Part shown: positions 1 to 6,322 of the stretch, piece by piece
How positions within the stretch are numbered: position 1 is the first letter of the stretch
How the letters are laid out: each line of letters opens with the position of its first letter
From: Lachnoclostridium sp. UBA2905
GTDB lineage: Bacteria; Bacillota; Clostridia; Lachnospirales; Lachnospiraceae
Assembly (NCBI GenBank): GCA_002349525.1
Contig: DEDL01000011.1
Span: 9,758 to 16,247, forward strand
DNA length: 6,490 bases
Reading direction: 5' to 3'
Translations under genes and position numbers: made by a program
Notes under the pieces: model-generated
Seen by the model: only the letters and a program-made list of their open reading frames with translations
What the model was told of the DNA's origin: nothing
Database searches by the model: none

Positions 1-261
1 CTTATTCTTGATGACAGTACAAGTGCTGTTGATACAGCTACTGAAGCACTTATCAGAAAAAACTTTGCCAAGGAGATACCTGATACAACAAAGATTATTA
101 TTGCGCAGCGTATATCCTCTGTAATAAATGCCGATAAGATTCTTGTAGTTGATGAAGGTGAGATTGTAGGCGAGGGAACCCACGAAGAGCTTATGAAATC
201 ATGTGAAACTTATCAGGAAATCTATTATTCACAGGTAGAAAAGGAGGAGAGTGCGGTATGA
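1..261 (+). CDS. ABC exporter half-transporter with degenerate ATP site, C-terminal fragment (5' end outside window)
   Basis: The frame is open from base 1 to a TGA at 259-261, giving the last 86 residues of an ATP-binding domain. It starts within the Walker B strand (LILDDSTSAVD, bases 1-33), which runs into the D-loop. The switch-region motif IIIAQRISS follows at about residues 32-40, then the usual ABC-exporter C-terminus (DKILVVDEGEIVGEGTHEELM). Two catalytic positions are non-canonical: the residue after the Walker B Asp is Asp (bases 13-15) instead of Glu, and the H-loop His is Gln (bases 106-108). Both substitutions are known from the degenerate subunit of heterodimeric exporters such as TM287 and LmrC. 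The fragment overlaps the next gene by 4 bases, consistent with translational coupling to its partner. The transmembrane domain, Walker A and signature motif lie upstream of the window. Substrate is unknown; a multidrug or peptide exporter is typical of the family. Confidence 0.93.
   Translation, partial: LILDDSTSAVDTATEALIRKNFAKEIPDTTKIIIAQRISSVINADKILVVDEGEIVGEGTHEELMKSCETYQEIYYSQVEKEESAV
241..247 (+). promoter_or_regulatory. Ribosome-binding site of the second ABC gene, inside the end of the first
   Basis: AAGGAGG is a full Shine-Dalgarno core lying 10 bases before the ATG at 258. It sits inside the last codons of the upstream ABC gene, whose stop overlaps the start as ATGA. This supports the choice of ATG 258 over the in-frame ATGs at 270 and 276 and suggests coupled translation of the two subunits. 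Confidence 0.8.
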
Positions 262-2189
262 GTAAGAATATGAAAATGAGCGGTCAAAGACCAGGACCGG
301 GACCAGGACCGGGACATGGTCCGGGACGTAATACAGGACCGGTTCAGAAACCAAAGGCTTCAAAAGAGACTATAAAAAGACTCCTCAAGTATATAGCAAA
401 AGACAAGATGATGCTTATAATTGTATTCTTTTGTGTAATATTCAGCTCCGCAACTGCAATTCTTGGCTCTTATCTTTTGAGGCCTATTGTCAATAATCTT
501 GCCACAGATCTTTCGGCGGTAAGTGCACTTGTGAAGGATTCAGCTGATTATAAGGCCTGCCTTGCCACAGGAATAGCAAATCTTATTAAGGGACTCCTTG
601 TAATGGCCGGCGTATATCTTCTTAGTGTAGTTCTTACATATACACAGGCAAGAATAATGATTGGTGTATCCCAAAGAGCTCTCTATACACTTAGAAGGGA
701 TCTTTACAATAAGATACAGATTCTTCCAATCAGATTCTTTGATGAAAGAACAACCGGTGAGGTAATGAGCCGATTCACCAATGATGTGGATGCTATAGGT
801 GAGATGCTCAATAATACAATAACACAGCTTATAAGCGGTGCCATTACTATTATAGGAACAGTTATTATAATGTTTTATACAAACTGGCTTCTTGCAATTA
901 TTACAATATTATTTGTGCCTCTTATGTTAAAGGCCGGTGGAACAATTGCAGGAAAGAGCCGTAAGTTCTATTCAGCACAGCAGGCTGCAATAGGTGCCCT
1001 TAACGGTTATATAGAAGAAACTGTAACAGGACAGAAGGTTGTTAAGGTATTCTGCCACGAGGATAAGGTTACAGAAGAATTCAGCGAGCTGAATGATAAT
1101 CTTAGAAATAAGCAGATAAAGGCCCAGTTCTTTGGTGGAATTATGGGACCTGTTATGGGTAACTTAGGACAGATTAATTATGCTGTTATTGGTGGAATTG
1201 GAGCTATTTTATGTATAGTCAAAAAGGTTATTGCAATTGGACCATTAAAAATTGTGCTTGGTGGTTTTGATATTGGTGGTGTAACAGTATTTGTTAACTA
1301 TTCAAGACAGTTTTCAAGACCTATAAATGAGGTTGCAATGCAGATCAATACAATATTCTCTGCCCTTGCTGGTGCTGAAAGAGTATTCCAGGTTATGGAT
1401 ATGGAACCTGAAGAGGCAGACAGACCTGATGCAGTGAATATGGATGATATTGAAGTAAAGGGCAAGGTAGTATTTGAAAATGTAACATTTGGATATAATC
1501 CGGATAAGATAGTACTTAAGGACCTTTCACTTTATGCAAAGCCGGGACAGAAAATTGCCTTTGTTGGTTCAACCGGAGCCGGAAAGACTACAATCACCAA
1601 CCTTCTTAACAGATTCTACGACATCAATAAGGGAAAAATTACAATTGACGACAGGGATATTAAGGACTATAAAAGAGACAGTCTCAGACGCAACATTGCA
1701 ATGGTACTTCAGGACACACATCTGTTTACGGGAACAATCAGGGAGAATATCAGATATGGACGCCTGGATGCAACAGATGAGGAGGTTGAAGAGGCAGCAA
1801 AGATTGCCAGTGCCCATTCATTTATAATGAGACTTGAGGATGGTTATGATACCATGATTGAAGGTGACGGAGATAACCTGAGCCAGGGACAGAGACAGCT
1901 TTTAAATATTGCCAGGGCTGCAATATCAAAGGCACCAATACTTGTACTTGATGAAGCAACATCATCAGTAGATACAAGAACTGAGAAACATATTGAACAT
2001 GGTATGGACAGAATTATGAAGAACAGGACAACCTTTGTTATTGCCCACAGACTTTCAACAGTCCGCAATGTCAATGCCATAATGGTACTTGAAAATGGCC
2101 AGATAATCGAGCGGGGAACACATGAGGATCTTCTTGCACAGAAGGGAAGATATCATATGTTGTATACGGGAATGCTTGAGCTTGATTAA
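258..2189 (+). CDS. ABC exporter half-transporter, canonical (catalytic) subunit of a heterodimer
   Basis: This 643-aa protein has the exporter layout of a membrane domain followed by an ATPase domain, normal in length for a half-transporter. A cytosolic Pro-Gly-rich tail (residues 12-23) and basic linker precede six predicted membrane segments at roughly 50-73, 108-128, 185-208, 209-227, 303-322 and 333-352. The nucleotide-binding domain from about 400 shows the A-loop Tyr413, Walker A GSTGAGKTT (437-445), Q-loop Gln485, signature LSQGQ (541-545), Walker B ILVLDE with catalytic Glu566, D-loop SSVD (569-572) and H-loop His597. LSQGQ in place of LSGGQ is the form seen in TM288-type subunits. 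There it completes the degenerate site formed with the partner's Walker motifs. The overlapping upstream gene carries the matching degenerate residues, so the two very likely form one heterodimer in the cytoplasmic membrane, exporting drugs, lipids or peptides. The substrate cannot be inferred. Confidence 0.95.
   Translation: MSKNMKMSGQRPGPGPGPGHGPGRNTGPVQKPKASKETIKRLLKYIAKDKMMLIIVFFCVIFSSATAILGSYLLRPIVNNLATDLSAVSALVKDSADYKACLATGIANLIKGLLVMAGVYLLSVVLTYTQARIMIGVSQRALYTLRRDLYNKIQILPIRFFDERTTGEVMSRFTNDVDAIGEMLNNTITQLISGAITIIGTVIIMFYTNWLLAIITILFVPLMLKAGGTIAGKSRKFYSAQQAAIGALNGYIEETVTGQKVVKVFCHEDKVTEEFSELNDNLRNKQIKAQFFGGIMGPVMGNLGQINYAVIGGIGAILCIVKKVIAIGPLKIVLGGFDIGGVTVFVNYSRQFSRPINEVAMQINTIFSALAGAERVFQVMDMEPEEADRPDAVNMDDIEVKGKVVFENVTFGYNPDKIVLKDLSLYAKPGQKIAFVGSTGAGKTTITNLLNRFYDINKGKITIDDRDIKDYKRDSLRRNIAMVLQDTHLFTGTIRENIRYGRLDATDEEVEEAAKIASAHSFIMRLEDGYDTMIEGDGDNLSQGQRQLLNIARAAISKAPILVLDEATSSVDTRTEKHIEHGMDRIMKNRTTFVIAHRLSTVRNVNAIMVLENGQIIERGTHEDLLAQKGRYHMLYTGMLELD
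291..326 (+). repeat. Six in-frame hexamer repeats encoding a Pro-Gly run
   Basis: Six consecutive 6-base units (CCAGGA, CCGGGA, CCAGGA, CCGGGA, CATGGT, CCGGGA) encode Pro-Gly dipeptides, with one His-Gly, at residues 12-23 of the ABC protein. CCA and CCG alternate, so the larger unit is a 12-mer. The stretch is far more GC-rich than its surroundings. Unit number could vary by slippage without a frameshift. Gly/Pro-rich N-terminal tails are familiar in Firmicute ABC half-transporters; their function is not known to me. Confidence 0.85.
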
Positions 2190-2198
2190 TAAATATGG

Positions 2199-2227
2199 TA
2201 GCTAAAATGTAAATCAAAATGTATAAT
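2199..2227 (+). promoter_or_regulatory. Possible weak promoter for the RND gene
   Basis: A perfect -10 hexamer TATAAT lies at 2222-2227, placed so that transcription would begin about 20 bases before the RND start codon. No good -35 box is present: the hexamer 17 bases upstream (2199-2204) is TAGCTA. Two copies of AAAATGTA (2204-2211 and 2216-2223) overlap this stretch and could be chance in AT-rich DNA. No hairpin terminator is seen in the 64-bp gap (2190-2253), so read-through from the ABC genes is at least as likely as an independent promoter. Confidence 0.3.
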
Positions 2228-2240
2228 GGGATATATAAGA

Positions 2241-2246
2241 TAGGAG
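2241..2246 (+). promoter_or_regulatory. Ribosome-binding site of the RND gene
   Basis: TAGGAG ends 7 bases before the ATG at 2254, good spacing that fixes the start. The resulting N-terminus, a short basic stretch (VKKP) followed directly by a hydrophobic helix, is the normal beginning of an RND permease. Confidence 0.75.
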
Positions 2247-2253
2247 ATTTAAA

Positions 2254-5200
2254 ATGACCAGACTAAGCGTAAAGAAACCGTTTTTAACTATTGTAGCAAT
2301 TGTCATAATCCTGGTTATCGGTTTTGTTTCCCTGGATAAGATGAAAACAGACCTGCTTCCGGAGATAAGTATTCCATACCTTATGGTTGTGACAACTGAA
2401 CCTGGTGCAAGCCCTGAAAAAGTTGAGGAGGACGTTTCCAAGCCTCTTGAAAGCGCTCTTGGAACCATAAGTGGAGTTGAGGACGTTGTAAGTAACTCAG
2501 CTGAGAACTATTCAATTGTAACTCTTAAATTTACTGAGAATTCAGACATGGATTCAGCCATGGTAAGAGTTTCAGCAGCCATTAACAAAACAAAGCTTCC
2601 GGACATATGTGGCAGTCCTAACATTATGGAAATCGGAATGGACATGATGGCAACAATGTATGCAACAGTACATTGTGATAACAAAAATATTACAGAGCTC
2701 ACTGATTTCACAAAGGAGGTTGTAATTCCTTACTTTGAAAGACAGGAGGGTGTTGCAAACATAACACCTATTGGTTCTGTAACAGAAACAGTTGAGGTAA
2801 GACTTAACGAAGAAAAGATTAACAGTATAAATGATGACATTCTTATTGAAACCAATGATAAGCTTTCAGATGCAAAGAGAAAGATTACAAAAGCTAAAAA
2901 CAAGTTGACTAAAGCTGAGAAAAAGCTTGAAAAGCAACAGAATAATCTTTCTGATAAAAAAGCCCGGACCAACGAGTCTCTTGCAAAGGCACTGGCAGGG
3001 CTTGATCAGGCAAAGGCAACAAAGGTTGCATATGAGGCATCTTTATCAAGTCTTCAGGCAAGTAAAAGTGCACTTGAAGGAGAAAAGAAGGCTTACGAAA
3101 ACAATAACATAAAAGCTACATATGATAAGCTTAATGGTATGTTTACCCAGTTTAACAGTCAGATGGGAAGTCTGGCAAAAACATCAGGAATAGAGATTCC
3201 TGCGGATATAAAGGATGCAATTGATAACCCTGACAAATACAATGCCTTTGCTACATGGATTACAGGCCTTGGATATGGTGATGGCTTATCAGGTGTGACA
3301 GTTGAATCCCTTCAGTCTGTCTATAATATTGTTAATGTCAGAATTCCACAGATTGATACTGAGCTTGCCAATCTTGCAACTAAGATTACTGCAGCGCAGA
3401 TGGTTGTTAATAGTGTGAATGAGAAAATGAAGGACATTGATTCACAGTATGAAAAGGCACTTGACGGAGCCCTTTCAGCAGCAGCCGGATTTGGATCAGG
3501 TGATGCCCGGATGTCAGCAGGAAAAACCCAGATTCAAAATGCAAAGAAGGAGCTTGATGATGCCAGTGATAAGCTCAAGGATTCCACAAAGGCTGCAAGA
3601 GAGAATGCTAATCTTGATAAGCTTCTTACATTAGATGCCCTTTCAGGACTCATTTATGCACAGAATTTTGCAATGCCTGCCGGTTACATTGATGATGATG
3701 GTGATAACCAGTGGCTGCTTAAGGTGGGAGATGAGTATTCAAGTATTGAAGACATCAGTTCAATGGTGCTTTGTAAGGTTGATGGAGTTGGAGCCATTAA
3801 ACTTAGTGATGTAGCTGATGTAACCCTTATTGACAATGCAGACCAGGCATATACCAAGTACAATGGTGAGGACACAATAATGCTTGCCATATACAAATCA
3901 AGTACAGCTAATGCCAGTGAAGTATCAGACAGATGTAAGGCTGCAATGTCAAAGCTTGAGAAGGAAAATGACGGGCTTAAAATCGTAACCTTCAGCGACC
4001 AGTCAGAATACATTTCACTCTTCCTTGAGAGTGTACTTTCAAGTATTCTTATAGGTGCAATACTGGCAATTATCGTACTTGCCCTGTTTTTAAAGAGTAT
4101 AAAGCCAACACTTGTGGTTGCCTTCAGTATTCCTTTCAGTGTATTATTTGCGATAATTATAATGTATTTCTCTGGAATTAATATAAATGTTATGTCTCTT
4201 GCAGGTCTTGCCCTTGCAATTGGTATGCTTGTTGACAACTCCATTGTAGTTATAGAGAATATCTGCAGACTTCGTGCCAAGGGAATGAGCGCACCAAGAG
4301 CTGCCGTACAGGGAACAAAACAGGTTGCAGCACCAATTATTGCTTCAACCATAACAACAATATGTGTATTCCTTCCAATGATATTTACAACAGGAATGGT
4401 AAAAGACCTTATTGTTCCATTTGCCCTTACAATATCATATGCCCTTACTGCATCACTTTTGGTTGCCCTTACAGTTGTTCCTTCGATCAGTTCACTTATA
4501 CTTAATAAGTACAGTGAGAAGAAACAGCCGGTATTTGGCAAGATTCAGAATGCATATGGAAAGGCACTTTCATGGTGTCTTAAATATAAAATTGTTACTC
4601 TTGCGATAGCTGTAGTACTTCTTGCCTTCAGTGTTTATAAGGTATTCAGGATTGGAATTGTTATGATTCCAAGTATGAGTGGTGATACTGTTTCAATAAC
4701 AGCCACAGTTCCGGAAGGCTATGATAATGATAAAGCAGTAGCAATGGCAGATGAAGTTCTTAATGCAGTACTTAATACAGAAGGTGTTAAAGATGTATGT
4801 GCAATGGACACAACATCAAACCTGAACCTTTTTGCAGGTGGTATTGCCGCTAAGAATGAAAATGATGTTTTTGCCGGATTTTCATATATGATAATTCCTG
4901 ACGAAAATATTAATACAATTGAAAAAATGAAGGACTTCACAAACCGCCTTAAGGATAATACAAAGGATATAGAAGGCGATATAAAGGTTGGTAATGATGA
5001 AGCCACATCTTCAATGCTTTCCACGGGAATATCAGTAAGAATATATGGAGACGATCTTGAACAGCTTATAAGCGTAAGTGATTCTGTTATGGATATTATG
5101 GGTAAGGTGGATGGCATAATAGAAATTGACAATGGAATAGAAGATAAGGATAAGGCTATTCATCTTGTCATTGATAAGGATAAGGTTGCGAAAAAGGGAC

Positions 5201-6192
5201 TTACTGTAGCAGGAATATATCAGACATTAAGTGAGAAGCTTAAGACAGATAAGGATGCAACAACAATATCCCTTAATGGTAGCAATGCTTCTGTAAATAT
5301 TGTAAATGAAACCGATACAATTAATCTTAATTCATTAATGGACCTTGAACTTACAGCAACAAAGATGGGTGAAGATGGAACAAGTAAAGAGAAGAAGTAT
5401 CATTTATCAGATTTTGCAACTACAGAAGAGGTTGAAACTGCAAGCATTATAAAACGTGAAAATCAGGAAATGTATATTGAAGTAACTTCAAAGGTTGCTG
5501 ATGGAAAGAATGTAACACTTCTTTCAAGAGAGCTTGAGCCCCTTATTGATGAATATCAGGTACCTGATGGATGCAGGGTTGCAATCCAGGGTGAAGCTGA
5601 ACAGGCTATGGACATGGTATACCAGATGGTATTTGCCCTTGCCCTTGGACTTTTACTTATATATCTTGTAATGGTTGCACAGTTCCAGAGTCTCTTATCA
5701 CCATTCATAGTATTATTCACCGTGCCACTTGCCTTTACTGGTGGACTTATAGGACTTATAATTGCCAATGAAGAAATCTCAGCAATGTCACTAATGGGAT
5801 TTATGGTTCTTATGGGTACGGTAGTAAATAATGGTATTGTATTTGTTGATTATGTTAACCAGCTTAGAATTGGCGGTCTTTCAAAACGAGATGCCCTTAT
5901 TGCAACAGGAAAAACAAGAATTCGTCCTATTCTTATGACAGCACTTACAACAATTCTTGCAATGAGTAACATGATATTTACAAAGGATATCAGCTCTTCA
6001 ATGTCAAAGGGAATGGCTATTGTAATTGCCGGAGGACTGCTTTATTCAACACTTATGACATTATTTGTTGTTCCAATAATGTATGATATCCTCTTCAGAA
6101 GAAAACCAAGAGTGGTTGATCTTGGAGATGATCTTGATGAGGAGGCAAATGAGGCAGAGGATTATATGAGAAGCCTTCAGGAAAAGGAATAA
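2254..6192 (+). CDS. RND-superfamily efflux permease (AcrB-like fold) with a long coiled-coil insertion
   Basis: This 1312-aa protein should use the proton gradient to export substrate from the membrane or extracytoplasmic side. The order matches AcrB: TM1 (~10-28), first porter/docking block (~30-585), TM2-TM6 (~588-611, 616-638, 643-669, 690-712, 718-747), TM7 (~777-797), second porter/docking block (~798-1118) and TM8-TM12 (~1120-1142, 1147-1170, 1174-1200, 1222-1242, 1252-1280). An acidic tail follows (1287-1312). The TM4 motif MLVDNSIVVIEN keeps one acidic relay residue, Asp661; the second AcrB Asp (408) is Asn662. In TM10 (VVNNGIVFVDY) AcrB Lys940 becomes Asn1192. In TM11 (RIRPILMT) Arg1222 and Thr1229 match AcrB Arg971 and Thr978. 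AcrB is about 1049 aa; the excess is accounted for by one insert at ~197-455 in the DN subdomain. No adaptor or outer-membrane channel gene is visible, as expected for a monoderm. It follows the ABC pair at 64 bp and may share its transcript. Substrate is unknown. Confidence 0.93.
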   Translation: MTRLSVKKPFLTIVAIVIILVIGFVSLDKMKTDLLPEISIPYLMVVTTEPGASPEKVEEDVSKPLESALGTISGVEDVVSNSAENYSIVTLKFTENSDMDSAMVRVSAAINKTKLPDICGSPNIMEIGMDMMATMYATVHCDNKNITELTDFTKEVVIPYFERQEGVANITPIGSVTETVEVRLNEEKINSINDDILIETNDKLSDAKRKITKAKNKLTKAEKKLEKQQNNLSDKKARTNESLAKALAGLDQAKATKVAYEASLSSLQASKSALEGEKKAYENNNIKATYDKLNGMFTQFNSQMGSLAKTSGIEIPADIKDAIDNPDKYNAFATWITGLGYGDGLSGVTVESLQSVYNIVNVRIPQIDTELANLATKITAAQMVVNSVNEKMKDIDSQYEKALDGALSAAAGFGSGDARMSAGKTQIQNAKKELDDASDKLKDSTKAARENANLDKLLTLDALSGLIYAQNFAMPAGYIDDDGDNQWLLKVGDEYSSIEDISSMVLCKVDGVGAIKLSDVADVTLIDNADQAYTKYNGEDTIMLAIYKSSTANASEVSDRCKAAMSKLEKENDGLKIVTFSDQSEYISLFLESVLSSILIGAILAIIVLALFLKSIKPTLVVAFSIPFSVLFAIIIMYFSGININVMSLAGLALAIGMLVDNSIVVIENICRLRAKGMSAPRAAVQGTKQVAAPIIASTITTICVFLPMIFTTGMVKDLIVPFALTISYALTASLLVALTVVPSISSLILNKYSEKKQPVFGKIQNAYGKALSWCLKYKIVTLAIAVVLLAFSVYKVFRIGIVMIPSMSGDTVSITATVPEGYDNDKAVAMADEVLNAVLNTEGVKDVCAMDTTSNLNLFAGGIAAKNENDVFAGFSYMIIPDENINTIEKMKDFTNRLKDNTKDIEGDIKVGNDEATSSMLSTGISVRIYGDDLEQLISVSDSVMDIMGKVDGIIEIDNGIEDKDKAIHLVIDKDKVAKKGLTVAGIYQTLSEKLKTDKDATTISLNGSNASVNIVNETDTINLNSLMDLELTATKMGEDGTSKEKKYHLSDFATTEEVETASIIKRENQEMYIEVTSKVADGKNVTLLSRELEPLIDEYQVPDGCRVAIQGEAEQAMDMVYQMVFALALGLLLIYLVMVAQFQSLLSPFIVLFTVPLAFTGGLIGLIIANEEISAMSLMGFMVLMGTVVNNGIVFVDYVNQLRIGGLSKRDALIATGKTRIRPILMTALTTILAMSNMIFTKDISSSMSKGMAIVIAGGLLYSTLMTLFVVPIMYDILFRRKPRVVDLGDDLDEEANEAEDYMRSLQEKE
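2842..3618 (+). other. Coiled-coil hairpin insertion within the RND docking (DN) subdomain
   Basis: This is residues ~197-455 of the RND protein. Arm 1 (~204-284) is Lys/Glu-rich with a 7-residue ladder: L204, I211, L218, L225, L232, T239, A246, A253, Y260, L267, L274, Y281. Arm 2 (~367-448) shows a 3-4 pattern: I367, L371, L374, I378, A381, V385, V388, M392, I395, Y399, A402, A406, A409. A Gly-rich break follows at 411-420, and the pattern resumes at I427, A430, L434, A437, L441, S444, A448. Both arms are about 80 residues, so they can pair antiparallel around a cap (~285-366) containing prolines and glycines. The flanks resume AcrB-like DN sequence: VEVRLNEEKINSI before, and LTLDALSGLIYAQN after, like AcrB TPVDVITAIKAQN. 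The boundaries and hairpin are inferred by eye, without structure prediction. Confidence 0.8.
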
Positions 6193-6263
6193 GTAATATA
6201 TTTTATGATCCAAAAGGATATAGCATTGGAATATGTAATTCAGAAACTTATGTAATAACTCAA

Positions 6264-6312
6264 AAGCATATATAATTCTGACACAGACAACAGAATTATA
6301 TATGCTTATTTT
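6264..6312. terminator. Perfect 17-bp inverted repeat, probable bidirectional terminator
   Basis: The arms at 6264-6280 and 6291-6307 are exact reverse complements over 17 bp with a 10-base loop (ACACAGACAA). On the plus strand the stem is followed by ATTTTG; on the minus strand it is followed by a short TTTT-type run (GCTTTTGAG). The site lies between two converging genes, 71 bases past the RND stop and 15 bases past the LuxR-type stop, where a shared terminator is expected. The stem has only four G/C pairs and the T-tracts are short, so termination may be modest. The rest of the intergenic stretch (6193-6322) shows nothing else convincing. Confidence 0.65.
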
Positions 6313-6322
6313 GATCATTACC

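Noticed and set aside
1534..1827. 97-codon plus-strand frame inside the second ABC gene
   Set aside because: It is out of frame across the Walker A and Q-loop region of a clearly conserved ATPase and is a shadow.
2219..2257. 12-codon mini-ORF (MYNGIYKIGDLK) whose TGA overlaps the RND start codon
   Set aside because: There is no ribosome-binding site before it and it overlaps the TATAAT box, so it would not be fully transcribed from that promoter. It is likely chance.
2842..3618. The possibility that the RND insert is a fused MFP adaptor
   Set aside because: Only a coiled-coil hairpin is visible. I could not find lipoyl-like or beta-barrel segments flanking the arms as in AcrA-type adaptors, and the flanks return directly to DN sequence.
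3684..4541. 285-codon open frame on the minus strand inside the RND gene
   Set aside because: It lies wholly antisense to conserved RND sequence including TM2-TM6, its translation resembles no family I recognise, and codon bias of the sense gene explains the lack of stops.
4719..5132. 137-codon minus-strand open frame inside the RND gene
   Set aside because: It is a shadow of the second porter block with no family resemblance.
6205..6255. 16-codon ORF (MIQKDIALEYVIQKLM) after the RND stop
   Set aside because: The only purine-rich stretch is about 16 bases upstream, too far for a normal start, and nothing else supports expression.
6061..6318. 85-codon minus-strand open frame spanning the RND end and the intergenic region
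   Set aside because: It runs through the palindrome and into conserved TM12 coding sequence antisense, and its translation is low-complexity Ile/Leu/Lys.
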